Position numbers and translations under genes: made by a program. Under the pieces are notes generated by a model. The model was given only the letters and a program-made list of their open reading frames with translations, was not told the origin of the DNA and made no database searches. Below, piece after piece: positions 8,754-17,229 of a stretch of DNA of 64,000 nucleotides (position 1 is the first letter of the stretch; each line of letters starts with the position of its first letter). This DNA is from Kribbella pittospori. Its GTDB lineage: Bacteria; Actinomycetota; Actinomycetes; Propionibacteriales; Kribbellaceae. Location of the stretch: positions 806,001 through 870,000 of the forward strand of contig NZ_SJKB01000001.1 of the NCBI RefSeq assembly GCF_004331465.1, written 5' to 3'.

Positions 8754-9800
8754 ATGAACCCGACCATCGGCTGGATCCGCGAACTCGCGGCGTCCCTGGG
8801 CGTGCCCGCCGTACTCGTGCCGCTGGTCCCGTTCCTGCTCCTGCTGATCGTCCTGTACGCCGTCATCGGGCTGGCGGCGTACGGGGCGAAGCGGAAGTGG
8901 CCGCGGGCCGACAAGACGATCGCGTTCTGGCTGTTCGTCTCGCCGTGGCTGATCGGCTTCGCCATCTTCACGGTCGGCCCGATGGCGTCCTCGATCTACG
9001 TCAGCCTGACCTCCTGGGACCTGATCACGCCGCCGAAGTTTGTTGGCCTGGCCAACTACAGCGAGGCGTTCCAGGATCCGCGAGTCGGGCAGGCGCTGAA
9101 GGTGACGTTGCTCTACGGATTGATCAGTGTTCCGCTGCAAACCGCGCTGGCGTTCCTGGTGGCGATGCTGCTGAACGCCGAGCTGCCCGGGATGCGGTTC
9201 TTCCGGACTGTCTGGTACCTGCCCAGTCTGGTGTCCGGGGTGGCGCAGATGGTGCTGTTCCTCTGGGTGTTCAACCCGCAGTACGGCCTGGCGAACGACG
9301 TACTGGGGAAGTTCGGGATCACCGGGCCGGGCTGGTTCAACGATGCGTCCTGGGCGCTGCCGACGGTGATCCTGATGAGTCTGTGGACGGTCGGCGGCGC
9401 GATGGTGATCTACCTGGCCGGGCTGAAGGATGTGCCGTCGAACCTGTATGAGGCGGCGGCGCTCGACGGCGCCGGGCCGGTGCGGCTGTTCTGGCACGTG
9501 ACGCTGCCGCAGATGTCGCCGATCATCCTGTTCAACGCGCTGACCGGGATCATCGGCGCCCTGCAGATCTTCACCCAGGGCTTTATCGCGAACGGCGGCC
9601 CGAAGGACTCACTGCTGTTCTTCGTCTACTACCTGTACGACAACGCGTTCCAGAACTTCCGGATGGGCTACGCATCCGCACTCGCGTGGATCCTGTTCGT
9701 CATCATCCTCGCGCTGACCGCGGTGACGGCGCGGGGGAGTGCGTTCGCCGTGTACTACGAGTCGGAGTCGTCCGGGGGCCGGAAGAGGAGAAGGCGATGA
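8754..9800 (+). CDS. Sugar ABC transporter permease (MalF/UgpA type)
   Basis: A 348-residue inner-membrane permease with an unusually long N-terminal section containing one hydrophobic helix (VPLVPFLLLLIVLYAVIGLA) before the six-helix core that starts at FWLFVSPWLIGFAIFTVGP. The EAA loop that docks on the ATPase is seen as YEAAALDGAGPVRLFWHVTLP. The C-terminal tail is basic (GGRKRRRR). It begins eight bases after the binding-protein gene and its stop overlaps the next permease start (ATGA at 9797-9800). With that partner it forms the transmembrane channel of the importer. Confidence 0.93.
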   Translation: MNPTIGWIRELAASLGVPAVLVPLVPFLLLLIVLYAVIGLAAYGAKRKWPRADKTIAFWLFVSPWLIGFAIFTVGPMASSIYVSLTSWDLITPPKFVGLANYSEAFQDPRVGQALKVTLLYGLISVPLQTALAFLVAMLLNAELPGMRFFRTVWYLPSLVSGVAQMVLFLWVFNPQYGLANDVLGKFGITGPGWFNDASWALPTVILMSLWTVGGAMVIYLAGLKDVPSNLYEAAALDGAGPVRLFWHVTLPQMSPIILFNALTGIIGALQIFTQGFIANGGPKDSLLFFVYYLYDNAFQNFRMGYASALAWILFVIILALTAVTARGSAFAVYYESESSGGRKRRRR

Positions 9801-10678
9801 CAGTCCTGGCGGAGTCACGGCCGGCGGTGGCGTTCCGCACCGACCGCCCGTTCTGGCGGCGCAACATCTCGCTCACCGTCGTCCTGTACGTCGTTCTGGC
9901 CCTCGGGTCACTGGTGTTCGTCTACCCGTTCCTGTGGATGCTCGCGACGTCGCTGCGATCGCTGGCCGGGGTGGGGAGTTCCGGTGCGAGTGTGTGGCCG
10001 CATGAGTTCCTGTGGGACAACTACGCCCGCGCGATCACGTCGTTCCCGTTCTGGCGATACGCGCTGAACTCGGTGCTGACCACGCTGATCCCGATCATCG
10101 GCACGGTGTTCTCGTGTTCGCTGGCGGGATTCGCGTTCGCGCGGTTGCGGGTGCGGTTCTCGGGCGTCGTGTTCGCCGTCGTACTGGCGACCATGCTGCT
10201 GCCGGGGGAGGTGACGATGGTGCCGCAGTTCATGCTCTTCAACAACCTCGGCATGATCGACACGCTCTATCCGCTGATCCTGCCGGCGTTCTTCGGGTCG
10301 CCGTTCTACATCTTCTTGTTCCGGCAGTTCTTCGCCCGGATGCCGTCCGAGCTCGCCGACGCCGCGGTGGTGGACGGATGCGGTTGGTTCAAGACGTTCT
10401 GGCTGGTCTATCTGCCGCTCGCACGACCGGCCGTGGTGGCGGTCTCGATCCTGTTGTTCATGGGCTACTGGAACAACTTCCTCGGCCCGGCCATCTACAT
10501 CAACTCCGACAAGTGGAAGACGCTGCCGCTCGCGCTGGCCGGCTTCCAGTCCGTCAACGGCACCGACACCCCGTTGCTGATGGCAACGTCGGTCCTGATC
10601 ACACTGCCTTGCCTGGTGCTGTTCTTCGTCGCCCAGAAGCACATCACGAACGGCATTACGTTCACCGGTGGTCGGTAG
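9797..10678 (+). CDS. Sugar ABC transporter permease (MalG/UgpE type)
   Basis: A 293-residue permease with six hydrophobic segments, a MalG-type start (VVLYVVLALGSLVFVYPFLWML) and the ATPase-docking motif ELADAAVVDGCGWFKTFWLVYLP. The ATG at 9797 overlaps the upstream stop. It ends the importer operon; no ATPase gene follows. The last 17 bases overlap the 3' end of the convergent GntR gene, so any terminator must lie inside coding sequence. Confidence 0.93.
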   Translation: MTVLAESRPAVAFRTDRPFWRRNISLTVVLYVVLALGSLVFVYPFLWMLATSLRSLAGVGSSGASVWPHEFLWDNYARAITSFPFWRYALNSVLTTLIPIIGTVFSCSLAGFAFARLRVRFSGVVFAVVLATMLLPGEVTMVPQFMLFNNLGMIDTLYPLILPAFFGSPFYIFLFRQFFARMPSELADAAVVDGCGWFKTFWLVYLPLARPAVVAVSILLFMGYWNNFLGPAIYINSDKWKTLPLALAGFQSVNGTDTPLLMATSVLITLPCLVLFFVAQKHITNGITFTGGR

Positions 10679-11339
10679 CCGTCAGGGTGTTCCAGGCTGC
10701 TCGGACGTGGCCGCGCATGACGGACTCGGCCCAGTCGGGATCGGCCGCGGTGAGCGCGGCGACCAGCTCGTGGTGGTGGGCGAGGCTGCGCCGGAGCGCC
10801 TCGGGGGAGTAGCGCGTGAACGTCCGCCAGACGAGTGGGACCTGAACGATCGAGGAGATCACTGCGGTGAGGCGGGTGTTGTCGGCCGCCTCCAGGATCG
10901 CGCGGTGGAAGCGGTTGTTGAGCTCGGTGAGCCGATCGACGTCGGTGGGGTGTCCGTCGGGAGCGACCCGGTCCATCGCATCGGCCAGCTCGGCCAGCAT
11001 GGTGAGATCGGCGCGCCCTGACGTCGCCGCGAGCCGGCAGCCCCAAGGCTCGAGGACCGATCGGAGACTGAAGATCTCGTCCAGGTCGCGCACGCTCCAG
11101 ACCTGGACCTGTACGCCGCGATTCCGTTCGTACCGGACCAGGCCCTCGGCGGTGAGCCGGCGCAGCGCCTCCCGGATGGGGGTGCGGCTCACCCCGAACG
11201 CGTCGGCCAGCTCGCCTTCGCGCAGCCATTCGCCGCCGTCGCGCCGTCCGGTCAGGATCTGCTCCCGGATCAGCCGGTAGGCCTCGTCCGCGGCGTGCCC
11301 GTTGTCGGCCGCGCGGATCGGTGTGGTGCTCTCGTCCAT
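10662..11339 (-). CDS. GntR/FCD-family transcriptional regulator
   Basis: A 225-residue FadR-subfamily repressor: winged helix at about residues 18-85 (ELADAFGVSRTPIREALRRL is the recognition region) and an all-helical FCD ligand domain after that, with metal-site residues expected in the RFHRAI, AHHHELVAAL and GHVRAA segments. The ATG at 11339 (MDESTTPIRAAD) is used because the longer reading would run through the operator region. It is divergent from the CoA-transferase/hyu operon, and two copies of ATTGCATGCAAT lie in the shared intergenic DNA. It probably represses that operon until an organic-acid-type ligand binds; that role is inferred from layout. Confidence 0.88.
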   Translation of the reverse strand: MDESTTPIRAADNGHAADEAYRLIREQILTGRRDGGEWLREGELADAFGVSRTPIREALRRLTAEGLVRYERNRGVQVQVWSVRDLDEIFSLRSVLEPWGCRLAATSGRADLTMLAELADAMDRVAPDGHPTDVDRLTELNNRFHRAILEAADNTRLTAVISSIVQVPLVWRTFTRYSPEALRRSLAHHHELVAALTAADPDWAESVMRGHVRAAWNTLTATDHR

Positions 11340-11366
11340 GGTGGGAGTCACCGTACAACCACTCCA

Positions 11367-11380
11367 GATTGCATGCAATC
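11367..11380. promoter_or_regulatory. GntR operator, upstream copy
   Basis: GATTGCATGCAATC is a perfect 14-base palindrome just upstream of the -35 box of the rightward operon and between it and the GntR gene. The same core recurs at 11433-11444. Confidence 0.8.
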
Positions 11381-11382
11381 CG

Positions 11383-11411
11383 TTGACAGGCTCCACGGCC
11401 CGGCGTAGCTT
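11383..11411 (+). promoter_or_regulatory. Promoter of the CoA-transferase/hyu operon
   Basis: Consensus -35 TTGACA (11383-11388), 17-base spacer and -10 TAGCTT (11406-11411). The promoter is bracketed by two identical palindromes, so a repressor bound at both could occlude or loop it. Confidence 0.75.
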
Positions 11412-11432
11412 CTCCGCCATCGAAGGCGACAA

Positions 11433-11444
11433 ATTGCATGCAAT
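11433..11444. promoter_or_regulatory. GntR operator, downstream copy
   Basis: ATTGCATGCAAT repeats the core of the palindrome at 11367-11380 exactly. It lies about 15-26 bases beyond the predicted transcription start, where bound repressor would act as a roadblock. Confidence 0.8.
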
Positions 11445-11457
11445 CTGAGGATGGTGC

Positions 11458-12657
11458 ATGAGTACACCCCTGCCGCTGGACGACGTCCGCGTGGTCGAGC
11501 TGGGCCAGTTGCTGGCCGGTCCCTTCTGCGGTCAGCTGCTCGGCGATTTCGGCGCCGAGGTGATCAAGGTGGAGGACCCGGGCCGTGGTGATCCGATGCG
11601 GCAGTGGGGCCGCGAACGCCCGTACGGCAAGTCGCTGTGGTGGCCGGTGGTCGCCCGGAACAAGCTGTCGGTCACCGCGGACCTCCGGAGCGAGGACGGC
11701 CAGGATCTCGTCCGCCGGCTGATCGCCACTTCCGACGTACTGATCGAGAACTTCCGGCCGGGCACGCTCGAGCGCTGGGGGCTCGGGCCGGAGCAGCTGT
11801 GGGAGCTGAACCCCGGCCTGATCGTCACCCGGGTCAGTGGCTTCGGCCAGACCGGCCCGTACGCCGAACGCGCGGGCTACGGCTCGATCGGTGAGGCGAT
11901 GGGCGGGATCCGATACGTCACCGGCGACCCGGATCGCGCGCCATCGCGAGCTGGGATCTCGCTGGGCGACTCGCTCGCCGCGACCTTCGCGTGTCTCGGC
12001 ACTCTGGTCGCGTTGCATCAGCGCAGCCGGACCGGCCGCGGGCAGCTGGTCGACTCCGCGATCTACGAGGCGGTGCTGGCGATGATGGAGTCGCTGGTGC
12101 CGGAGTACCAGGTGGCCGGGTACCAGCGGGAACGGACCGGTACCACCCTGCCTAACGTTGCCCCGAGCAACGTGTATCCGACCGCCGACGGCGAGATGAT
12201 CCTGATCGCGGCGAACCAGGACACCGTGTTCCGGCGGCTCGCGGAGGCGATGGGACGGCCCGAGCTGGCCGACGACGAGCGGTACGCGACCCACGGTGCG
12301 CGGGGCAGCTCGATGGTCGAGCTGGACGACCTGATCGCCGCCTGGAGCGGCACCGTCAAGGCGGACGAACTGCTGGACCGGCTGAACCAGCATGGTGTCC
12401 CGGCCGGCCGGATCTATCGCGCGAAGGACATGCTGACCGACCCGCACTTCAAGGCCCGGGAGGCGATCGTCCGGCTGCTGCACCCGGAGCTGGGCGAGTT
12501 CGCCATGCACAACGTGGTCCCCAAGCTGTCCAACACCCCGGGACGGGTCCGGCATGTCGGCCCGGCGCTCGGCGAGCACAACGACCTGATCTACCGCGAC
12601 CTGCTGGGCCTCGGCGACGGCGAGCTCGACTCGCTGCGCGCGGCCGGTGTGATCTGA
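11458..12657 (+). CDS. Class III (CaiB/BaiF) CoA-transferase
   Basis: A 399-residue family III CoA-transferase. Visible are the N-terminal signature VRVVELGQLLAGPFCGQLLGDFGAEVIKVE in its conserved position, the ENFRPG segment, and GISLGDSLAATFACLGTLVALHQRSRTGRGQLVDSAIYEA, where the aspartate of LGDS is the catalytic residue of the family. It would move CoA onto a carboxylic acid. First gene of a five-gene operon; HyuA begins 10 bases after it with a GAGGAGG ribosome site. Together with the HMG-CoA-lyase-like enzyme at the operon end it suggests a branched hydroxy-dicarboxylic acid is activated and then cleaved; the acid itself is unknown. Confidence 0.9.
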   Translation: MSTPLPLDDVRVVELGQLLAGPFCGQLLGDFGAEVIKVEDPGRGDPMRQWGRERPYGKSLWWPVVARNKLSVTADLRSEDGQDLVRRLIATSDVLIENFRPGTLERWGLGPEQLWELNPGLIVTRVSGFGQTGPYAERAGYGSIGEAMGGIRYVTGDPDRAPSRAGISLGDSLAATFACLGTLVALHQRSRTGRGQLVDSAIYEAVLAMMESLVPEYQVAGYQRERTGTTLPNVAPSNVYPTADGEMILIAANQDTVFRRLAEAMGRPELADDERYATHGARGSSMVELDDLIAAWSGTVKADELLDRLNQHGVPAGRIYRAKDMLTDPHFKAREAIVRLLHPELGEFAMHNVVPKLSNTPGRVRHVGPALGEHNDLIYRDLLGLGDGELDSLRAAGVI

Positions 12658-12667
12658 GGAGGAACCC

Positions 12668-14737
12668 ATGACGTATCGGCTCGGCGTGGACGTCGGTGGG
12701 ACGTTCACCGACATCCTGCTGATCGACGAGGACACCGGCCGGACCTTCCGGGCCAAGACCGCGTCGACTCCCGAGGACCAGTCGATCGGCGTACTGCGCG
12801 GGATCGAGCGTGCCTGTACGGCGGCCGGCGTCGGACCATCCTCGATCGGGGAGGTGTTCCACGGGACGACGGTCGCCACCAACGCGATCCTGGAGGGCAA
12901 GGGCGCCCGAGTCGGCCTCGTGACCACTGAGGGATTCCGGCAGGTTCTGCAGATCGCCCGATCATTCGTCCCCGGCGGTCTGGCCGGCTGGATCATCTGG
13001 CCGAAGCCCGAGCCGCTCGCCGCGCTGGAGGACACGGTCGAGGTCCGTGGCCGGATCGGCTCGGACGGCAGTGTGGTCACCGAGCTGGACGAGGACGACG
13101 TACGCGCCAAGCTCCGTCGGCTCAAGGATCGCGGCGTCGAGGCGTTGAGCATCAGCCTGATCAACTCCTACGCCAACCCCGACCACGAGCAGCGGGTCGC
13201 GGCCCTCGCCGCCGAGATCCTGCCTGATATCTCCGTGTCACGGTCGTCAGCGGTGCTGCCCGAACTGCGTGAGTACGAGCGCACCATCACGACAGTCGCG
13301 AACGCCGCGGTCCAGCCACAGGTCGCGCGGTACGTCGCCAACCTCGAGTCGCAACTGCGCGAATCGGGGGTCGAGGGTCGGCTGTGCATCCTCCGCAGCG
13401 ACGGCGGTCTCGTGTCCGCGAAGGTTGCCGCCGACAACCCGGTGAACCTCCTGCTGTCCGGCCCGGCCGGTGGAGTCACCGGCGCGACCTGGGTGGCCGA
13501 ACAGGCCGGCTATCCGGACTTCCTGACCTTCGACATGGGCGGTACGTCGACCGATGTCGCGCTGGTCCAAAGCCTGACGCCTCGGGTCGGCCGGGAGACG
13601 ACGGTGGGTGACCTGAAGGTCCGGGCAACCTCGGTCGATGTCCGGACGGTCGGCGCCGGTGGCGGTTCGATCGCCCATGTTCCGCCGCTCACTCAGGCCC
13701 TTCGGGTCGGCCCGCAGTCTGCGGGTGCCGCGCCAGGCCCAGCGGCGTACGCGGCTGGTGGCACTCAGCCGACCGTCACCGACGCGAACGTTGTCCTCGG
13801 CTACCTTCCGGCCGATCTGGCCGGTGGTGAGATCACCCTCGATCGCGAGGCGGCCCGGGCCGCGGTGAAGCCGATCGCGGATGCCACCGGCCTGGCGTCG
13901 GTGGAGGCCGCTGCGGCCGGGATTGTGGACATTGTCAACGAGAACATGTTCGGTGCGCTCCGGCTGGTGTCGATCCAGCAGGGCTTCGATCCGCGCGACT
14001 TCGCCCTGGTCGCGTTCGGTGGCGCCGGACCTCTGCACGCCAACGCCCTCGGCAAGCTCACCGGTGCGTGGCCGGTGATCATCCCGCCGTCGCCCGGCGT
14101 GCTCTGCGCGTACGGCGATGCCACCACGAACCTGCGCGACGAGGCCGTCCGCACGCTGGTACGGCGTTTCGGCGAACTGACCGACCACAGCCTGCGCGAC
14201 CTGCTGACGGACCTCGCGGCCAAGGCCCGCGCGACTCTCACCGACCAAGCCGTGCCCGAGGACGAGCAGGAGGTCGTGTACTCCGTCGACCTCAGGTACC
14301 ACGGTCAGGGCTTCGAGATCCCGGTCCCCGTCGACCTCGCGAGTTTCGATGGTGACGGCGGCGGACTCGACGCGCTGCGGCAGGCATTCGACGCCGAGCA
14401 CCAGCGGCTGTTCTCGTTCGTTCTGGACACCGAACAGGAACTCGTCACCGCCCGGGCAACCGCGCACGGACCCAAGCCCGAGGTCGCCGCGTCCGAGTTG
14501 GCTGCCGGCGACTCGGATCCCACGCCGGCCCTTCGAACGCACGCCCAGATCTGGGTCGAGGGTGCCGAGGTCAGCGCCGCGATCTACGACCGCGCGTTGC
14601 TGCGGGCCGGGAACGTCGTACCCGGCCCGGCGATCGTGACCGAGATGGACTCCACCACCCTGATCCTGCCCGGGCACGCGGCGACCGTGCATCCCAGCGG
14701 CAGCTTGCTCATCCGGCCAGCCCACGAGGAGCGCTGA
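12668..14737 (+). CDS. hyuA: HyuA-type hydantoinase/oxoprolinase subunit A
   Basis: The 689-residue protein is the ATP-binding subunit of the hydantoinase/oxoprolinase/acetone-carboxylase superfamily. The actin-like phosphate loop GVDVGGTFTD is at residues 6-15, a HGTTVATNAILEG motif near 60, FDMGGTSTDVALV near 290 and FGGAGPLHA near 450. Family members couple ATP hydrolysis to opening a lactam or imide ring, or to carboxylation. HyuB follows after one base, as expected for a heteromer. The substrate cannot be chosen from sequence: hydantoin, 5-oxoproline, caprolactam or ketone are all known in the family. Confidence 0.93.
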   Translation: MTYRLGVDVGGTFTDILLIDEDTGRTFRAKTASTPEDQSIGVLRGIERACTAAGVGPSSIGEVFHGTTVATNAILEGKGARVGLVTTEGFRQVLQIARSFVPGGLAGWIIWPKPEPLAALEDTVEVRGRIGSDGSVVTELDEDDVRAKLRRLKDRGVEALSISLINSYANPDHEQRVAALAAEILPDISVSRSSAVLPELREYERTITTVANAAVQPQVARYVANLESQLRESGVEGRLCILRSDGGLVSAKVAADNPVNLLLSGPAGGVTGATWVAEQAGYPDFLTFDMGGTSTDVALVQSLTPRVGRETTVGDLKVRATSVDVRTVGAGGGSIAHVPPLTQALRVGPQSAGAAPGPAAYAAGGTQPTVTDANVVLGYLPADLAGGEITLDREAARAAVKPIADATGLASVEAAAAGIVDIVNENMFGALRLVSIQQGFDPRDFALVAFGGAGPLHANALGKLTGAWPVIIPPSPGVLCAYGDATTNLRDEAVRTLVRRFGELTDHSLRDLLTDLAAKARATLTDQAVPEDEQEVVYSVDLRYHGQGFEIPVPVDLASFDGDGGGLDALRQAFDAEHQRLFSFVLDTEQELVTARATAHGPKPEVAASELAAGDSDPTPALRTHAQIWVEGAEVSAAIYDRALLRAGNVVPGPAIVTEMDSTTLILPGHAATVHPSGSLLIRPAHEER

Positions 14738-14738
14738 C

Positions 14739-16610
14739 ATGGCCCGCCTGATCGAGACCGCGACCGAGCCCCTGACCCGCGTCGACGTCGACGTGGTCAC
14801 CCTCGACCTGATCGAGAACGCGTTGCGCAACGCCCGGTACGAGATGGACGAGGTGCTGTTCCGGACCGCGCTGTCGCCGGGCATCCGCGAGCAGCACGAC
14901 GAGTTCCCGCTGATCGCCAACCCGGACGGCAAGATGATGGTCGGCCAGTTCGGCCTGTCGATCCCGGACTTCCTGGACAACTTCGCCGGCGACATCGAGG
15001 AGGGCGACGTACTGCTCACCTCCGATCCGTACTCGTGCGGCGCGGCGATCAGTCACGCGAACGACTGGCTGGTGGTGATGCCGATCTATGTCGACGGCCG
15101 GATTGTCGGCTGGTCGGCAATGTTCGGTCACATGTCCGACGTCGGCGGGAAGTCGCCGGCGTCGATGCCGACCGACGCACGGACGATCTACGAGGAAGGC
15201 GTGGTGATCCCGCCGTTCAAGCTCTACAAGAAGGGCGTGCTCGACGAGGACGCGCTCCGGATCATCCTCAACCAGGTCCGCAAGCCCGACTGGAACCGGG
15301 CCGATCTGCACGGCATCGTCGCCGCCTGCCGGACCGCCTCCCGCCGGGTGCAGGAAATGTGTGCGCGGTTCGGCGTCGACACCTACAACTCGGCGCTCGA
15401 GAAGTTGCTGGACCGCAACTTCCGGGCGATGAAGACGCTGCTCGAGATGGTCTTCAAAGACGGCGAGACGATCTCGTTCACCGACTACATCTGCGACGAC
15501 GGGCTCGGGTACGGGCCGTACGAGCTGAAGCTCAGCCTGACCCGGACCGGCGAGAAAGTGCTGCTCGACTTCAGCGGCAGCAGCCCGCAGGCGCAGGGGC
15601 CGATCAACTACTACCTGAACGAGAACCTGGTCCGGATGTTCTTCGGCATCTACATGATCACGGTGGCCGATCCACAGATTCTCTGGAACGACGGCTTCTA
15701 TCCGCTGGTCGACGTAAAGATCCCGGACGAGTCGTTCTGGAAGCCGAAGTTCCCGGCCGCGCTCAACGCGCGCAACCACGGGATCGGGCGCGTCTTCGAC
15801 CTGTTCGGTGGGCTGCTCGGACAGACCAACCCGAGTCTGCTCAACGCCGCGGGCTTCTCGTCGTCGCCGCACTTCATGTACTCCGGCAACTACGGGCCGG
15901 GCGAGCGGAAGGGCGAGTGGTTCCAGCTGTACTCGATCGGGTTCGGTGGGATCCCAGGTCGGCCGGTCGGTGACGGGCCGGACGGTCACTCGCTCTGGCC
16001 GTCGTTCGTGAACATCCCGTGCGAGTACCTGGAGTCCTATTACCCATTGCGGATCGAGCGATGGGAGACCGTTGCGGACACCGGGGGAGCGGGATTGCAT
16101 CGCGGCGGCAACGGGGTCGACGTGGCGTACCGCTTCCTCGAGGCGGGGACGATCGCGATCCACGACGACCGGTGGCTGACGTACCCGTGGGGTGTGAACG
16201 GCGGCGAGCCGGGCGCGCGGAGTCGCAAGTGGATCGAGCGTGCCGACGGTACGACGGAGATGCTCGGCAGCAAGGTGCACGACGTACCGGTCGGGATCGG
16301 AGACCTCCTGCACTTCGTCACGTGGGGCGGTGGTGGGTGGGGTGACCCGCTCGCCCGCGACGCCGAGCTCGTTGGCTTGGAGGTTCTTCGCGGTCTCATC
16401 ACCGTTGACGGTGCGCGTCGGTACGGCGTGGTGTGCGATGAAGAAGGTGCGGTCGACGTCTCGGCGACGGACCAACTGCGCACGGAGCTTCGGACGGGTC
16501 GCCCCGATCCGTTGCCGACATTCGACAGCGGCCCGCCCATCGAAACCATCCTCGCCAACGCCCTGGCGGAAACCGGCCTCCCGGCACCCCGCCCACCGGT
16601 AGCGCGATGA
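14739..16610 (+). CDS. hyuB: HyuB-type hydantoinase/oxoprolinase subunit B
   Basis: A 623-residue B subunit, partner of HyuA. It starts with the typical DVVTLDLIENALRNARYEMDEVLFRTALSPGIREQHDEF region, with metal-ligand candidates in HANDW and MFGHMSDVGG (residues about 105-135), and closes with GHSLWPSFVNIPCEYLESYYP and GGAGLHRGGNG. The tail after GGGGWGDP is the usual end of the family plus a short extension. Its stop overlaps the next gene by four bases. HyuA/HyuB together should form the ATP-dependent ring-opening enzyme of this operon. Confidence 0.93.
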   Translation: MARLIETATEPLTRVDVDVVTLDLIENALRNARYEMDEVLFRTALSPGIREQHDEFPLIANPDGKMMVGQFGLSIPDFLDNFAGDIEEGDVLLTSDPYSCGAAISHANDWLVVMPIYVDGRIVGWSAMFGHMSDVGGKSPASMPTDARTIYEEGVVIPPFKLYKKGVLDEDALRIILNQVRKPDWNRADLHGIVAACRTASRRVQEMCARFGVDTYNSALEKLLDRNFRAMKTLLEMVFKDGETISFTDYICDDGLGYGPYELKLSLTRTGEKVLLDFSGSSPQAQGPINYYLNENLVRMFFGIYMITVADPQILWNDGFYPLVDVKIPDESFWKPKFPAALNARNHGIGRVFDLFGGLLGQTNPSLLNAAGFSSSPHFMYSGNYGPGERKGEWFQLYSIGFGGIPGRPVGDGPDGHSLWPSFVNIPCEYLESYYPLRIERWETVADTGGAGLHRGGNGVDVAYRFLEAGTIAIHDDRWLTYPWGVNGGEPGARSRKWIERADGTTEMLGSKVHDVPVGIGDLLHFVTWGGGGWGDPLARDAELVGLEVLRGLITVDGARRYGVVCDEEGAVDVSATDQLRTELRTGRPDPLPTFDSGPPIETILANALAETGLPAPRPPVAR

Positions 16611-17218
16611 GTTCCGAGACTGGGTTTGATGGGCGGCTCGAGCCGGGGAGTCGGCCGGCTTTGCTGGTGGTGGATCTGATGCGGGCGTACTTCGATCCGG
16701 CGAGTCCGCTGTGTCTGCCGTCGAAGGACTGCCTGGACTCGGCCGCCCGGTTGCTCGGTGTGGCGCGCGAGCACGGCGTACCGATCATCCACACCCGGGT
16801 CGCCTACGGCCCGGGTGGTGTGGACGGAGGGATGTTCGTCCGGAAGGTGCCGGCGTTGACGCAGCTCTTCGACGGCGGCGGCGTGATGGGCGAGCTGATG
16901 CCGCAGGTCGCGCCGGCCGAGGACGAGCTCGTCCTGGTCAAGCAGTACGCCAGTGCCTTTTTCGGCACGACCCTCGCATCCACGTTGCATGCCCAAGGCA
17001 TCGACACGCTCGTTATCGCCGGCGTCAGCACCAGCGGCTGCATCCGTGCCAGCGCCGTCGACGCGATCCAGTACGGCTTCGTCCCGCTCGTCGTCCGCGA
17101 CGCGGTCGGTGATCGCGGTCCCGGACCACACGAGGCGAACCTGTTCGATCTGCAGGCCAAGTACGCCGAGGTGATCACCGAATCCGTTGCCCTCGGCTAC
17201 CTCGCGGAGAACCGATGA
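16607..17218 (+). CDS. Isochorismatase-superfamily cysteine amidohydrolase
   Basis: The 203-residue product has the cysteine-hydrolase triad of the isochorismatase/N-carbamoylsarcosine amidase family: Asp23 in LLVVDLMRAY, Lys112 in LVLVKQYASAFFGT and Cys145 in AGVSTSGCIRASA. Relatives hydrolyse amides or N-carbamoyl groups to an acid, releasing ammonia. N-carbamoylsarcosine amidohydrolase naturally follows HyuAB in creatinine/N-methylhydantoin breakdown, which makes a similar two-step ring-opening then deamidation plausible here. The ATG overlaps the hyuB stop (ATGA), and the next start overlaps or follows closely, so all are translationally linked. Confidence 0.88.
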   Translation: MSSETGFDGRLEPGSRPALLVVDLMRAYFDPASPLCLPSKDCLDSAARLLGVAREHGVPIIHTRVAYGPGGVDGGMFVRKVPALTQLFDGGGVMGELMPQVAPAEDELVLVKQYASAFFGTTLASTLHAQGIDTLVIAGVSTSGCIRASAVDAIQYGFVPLVVRDAVGDRGPGPHEANLFDLQAKYAEVITESVALGYLAENR

Positions 17219-17229
17219 ACGGAGGACCG

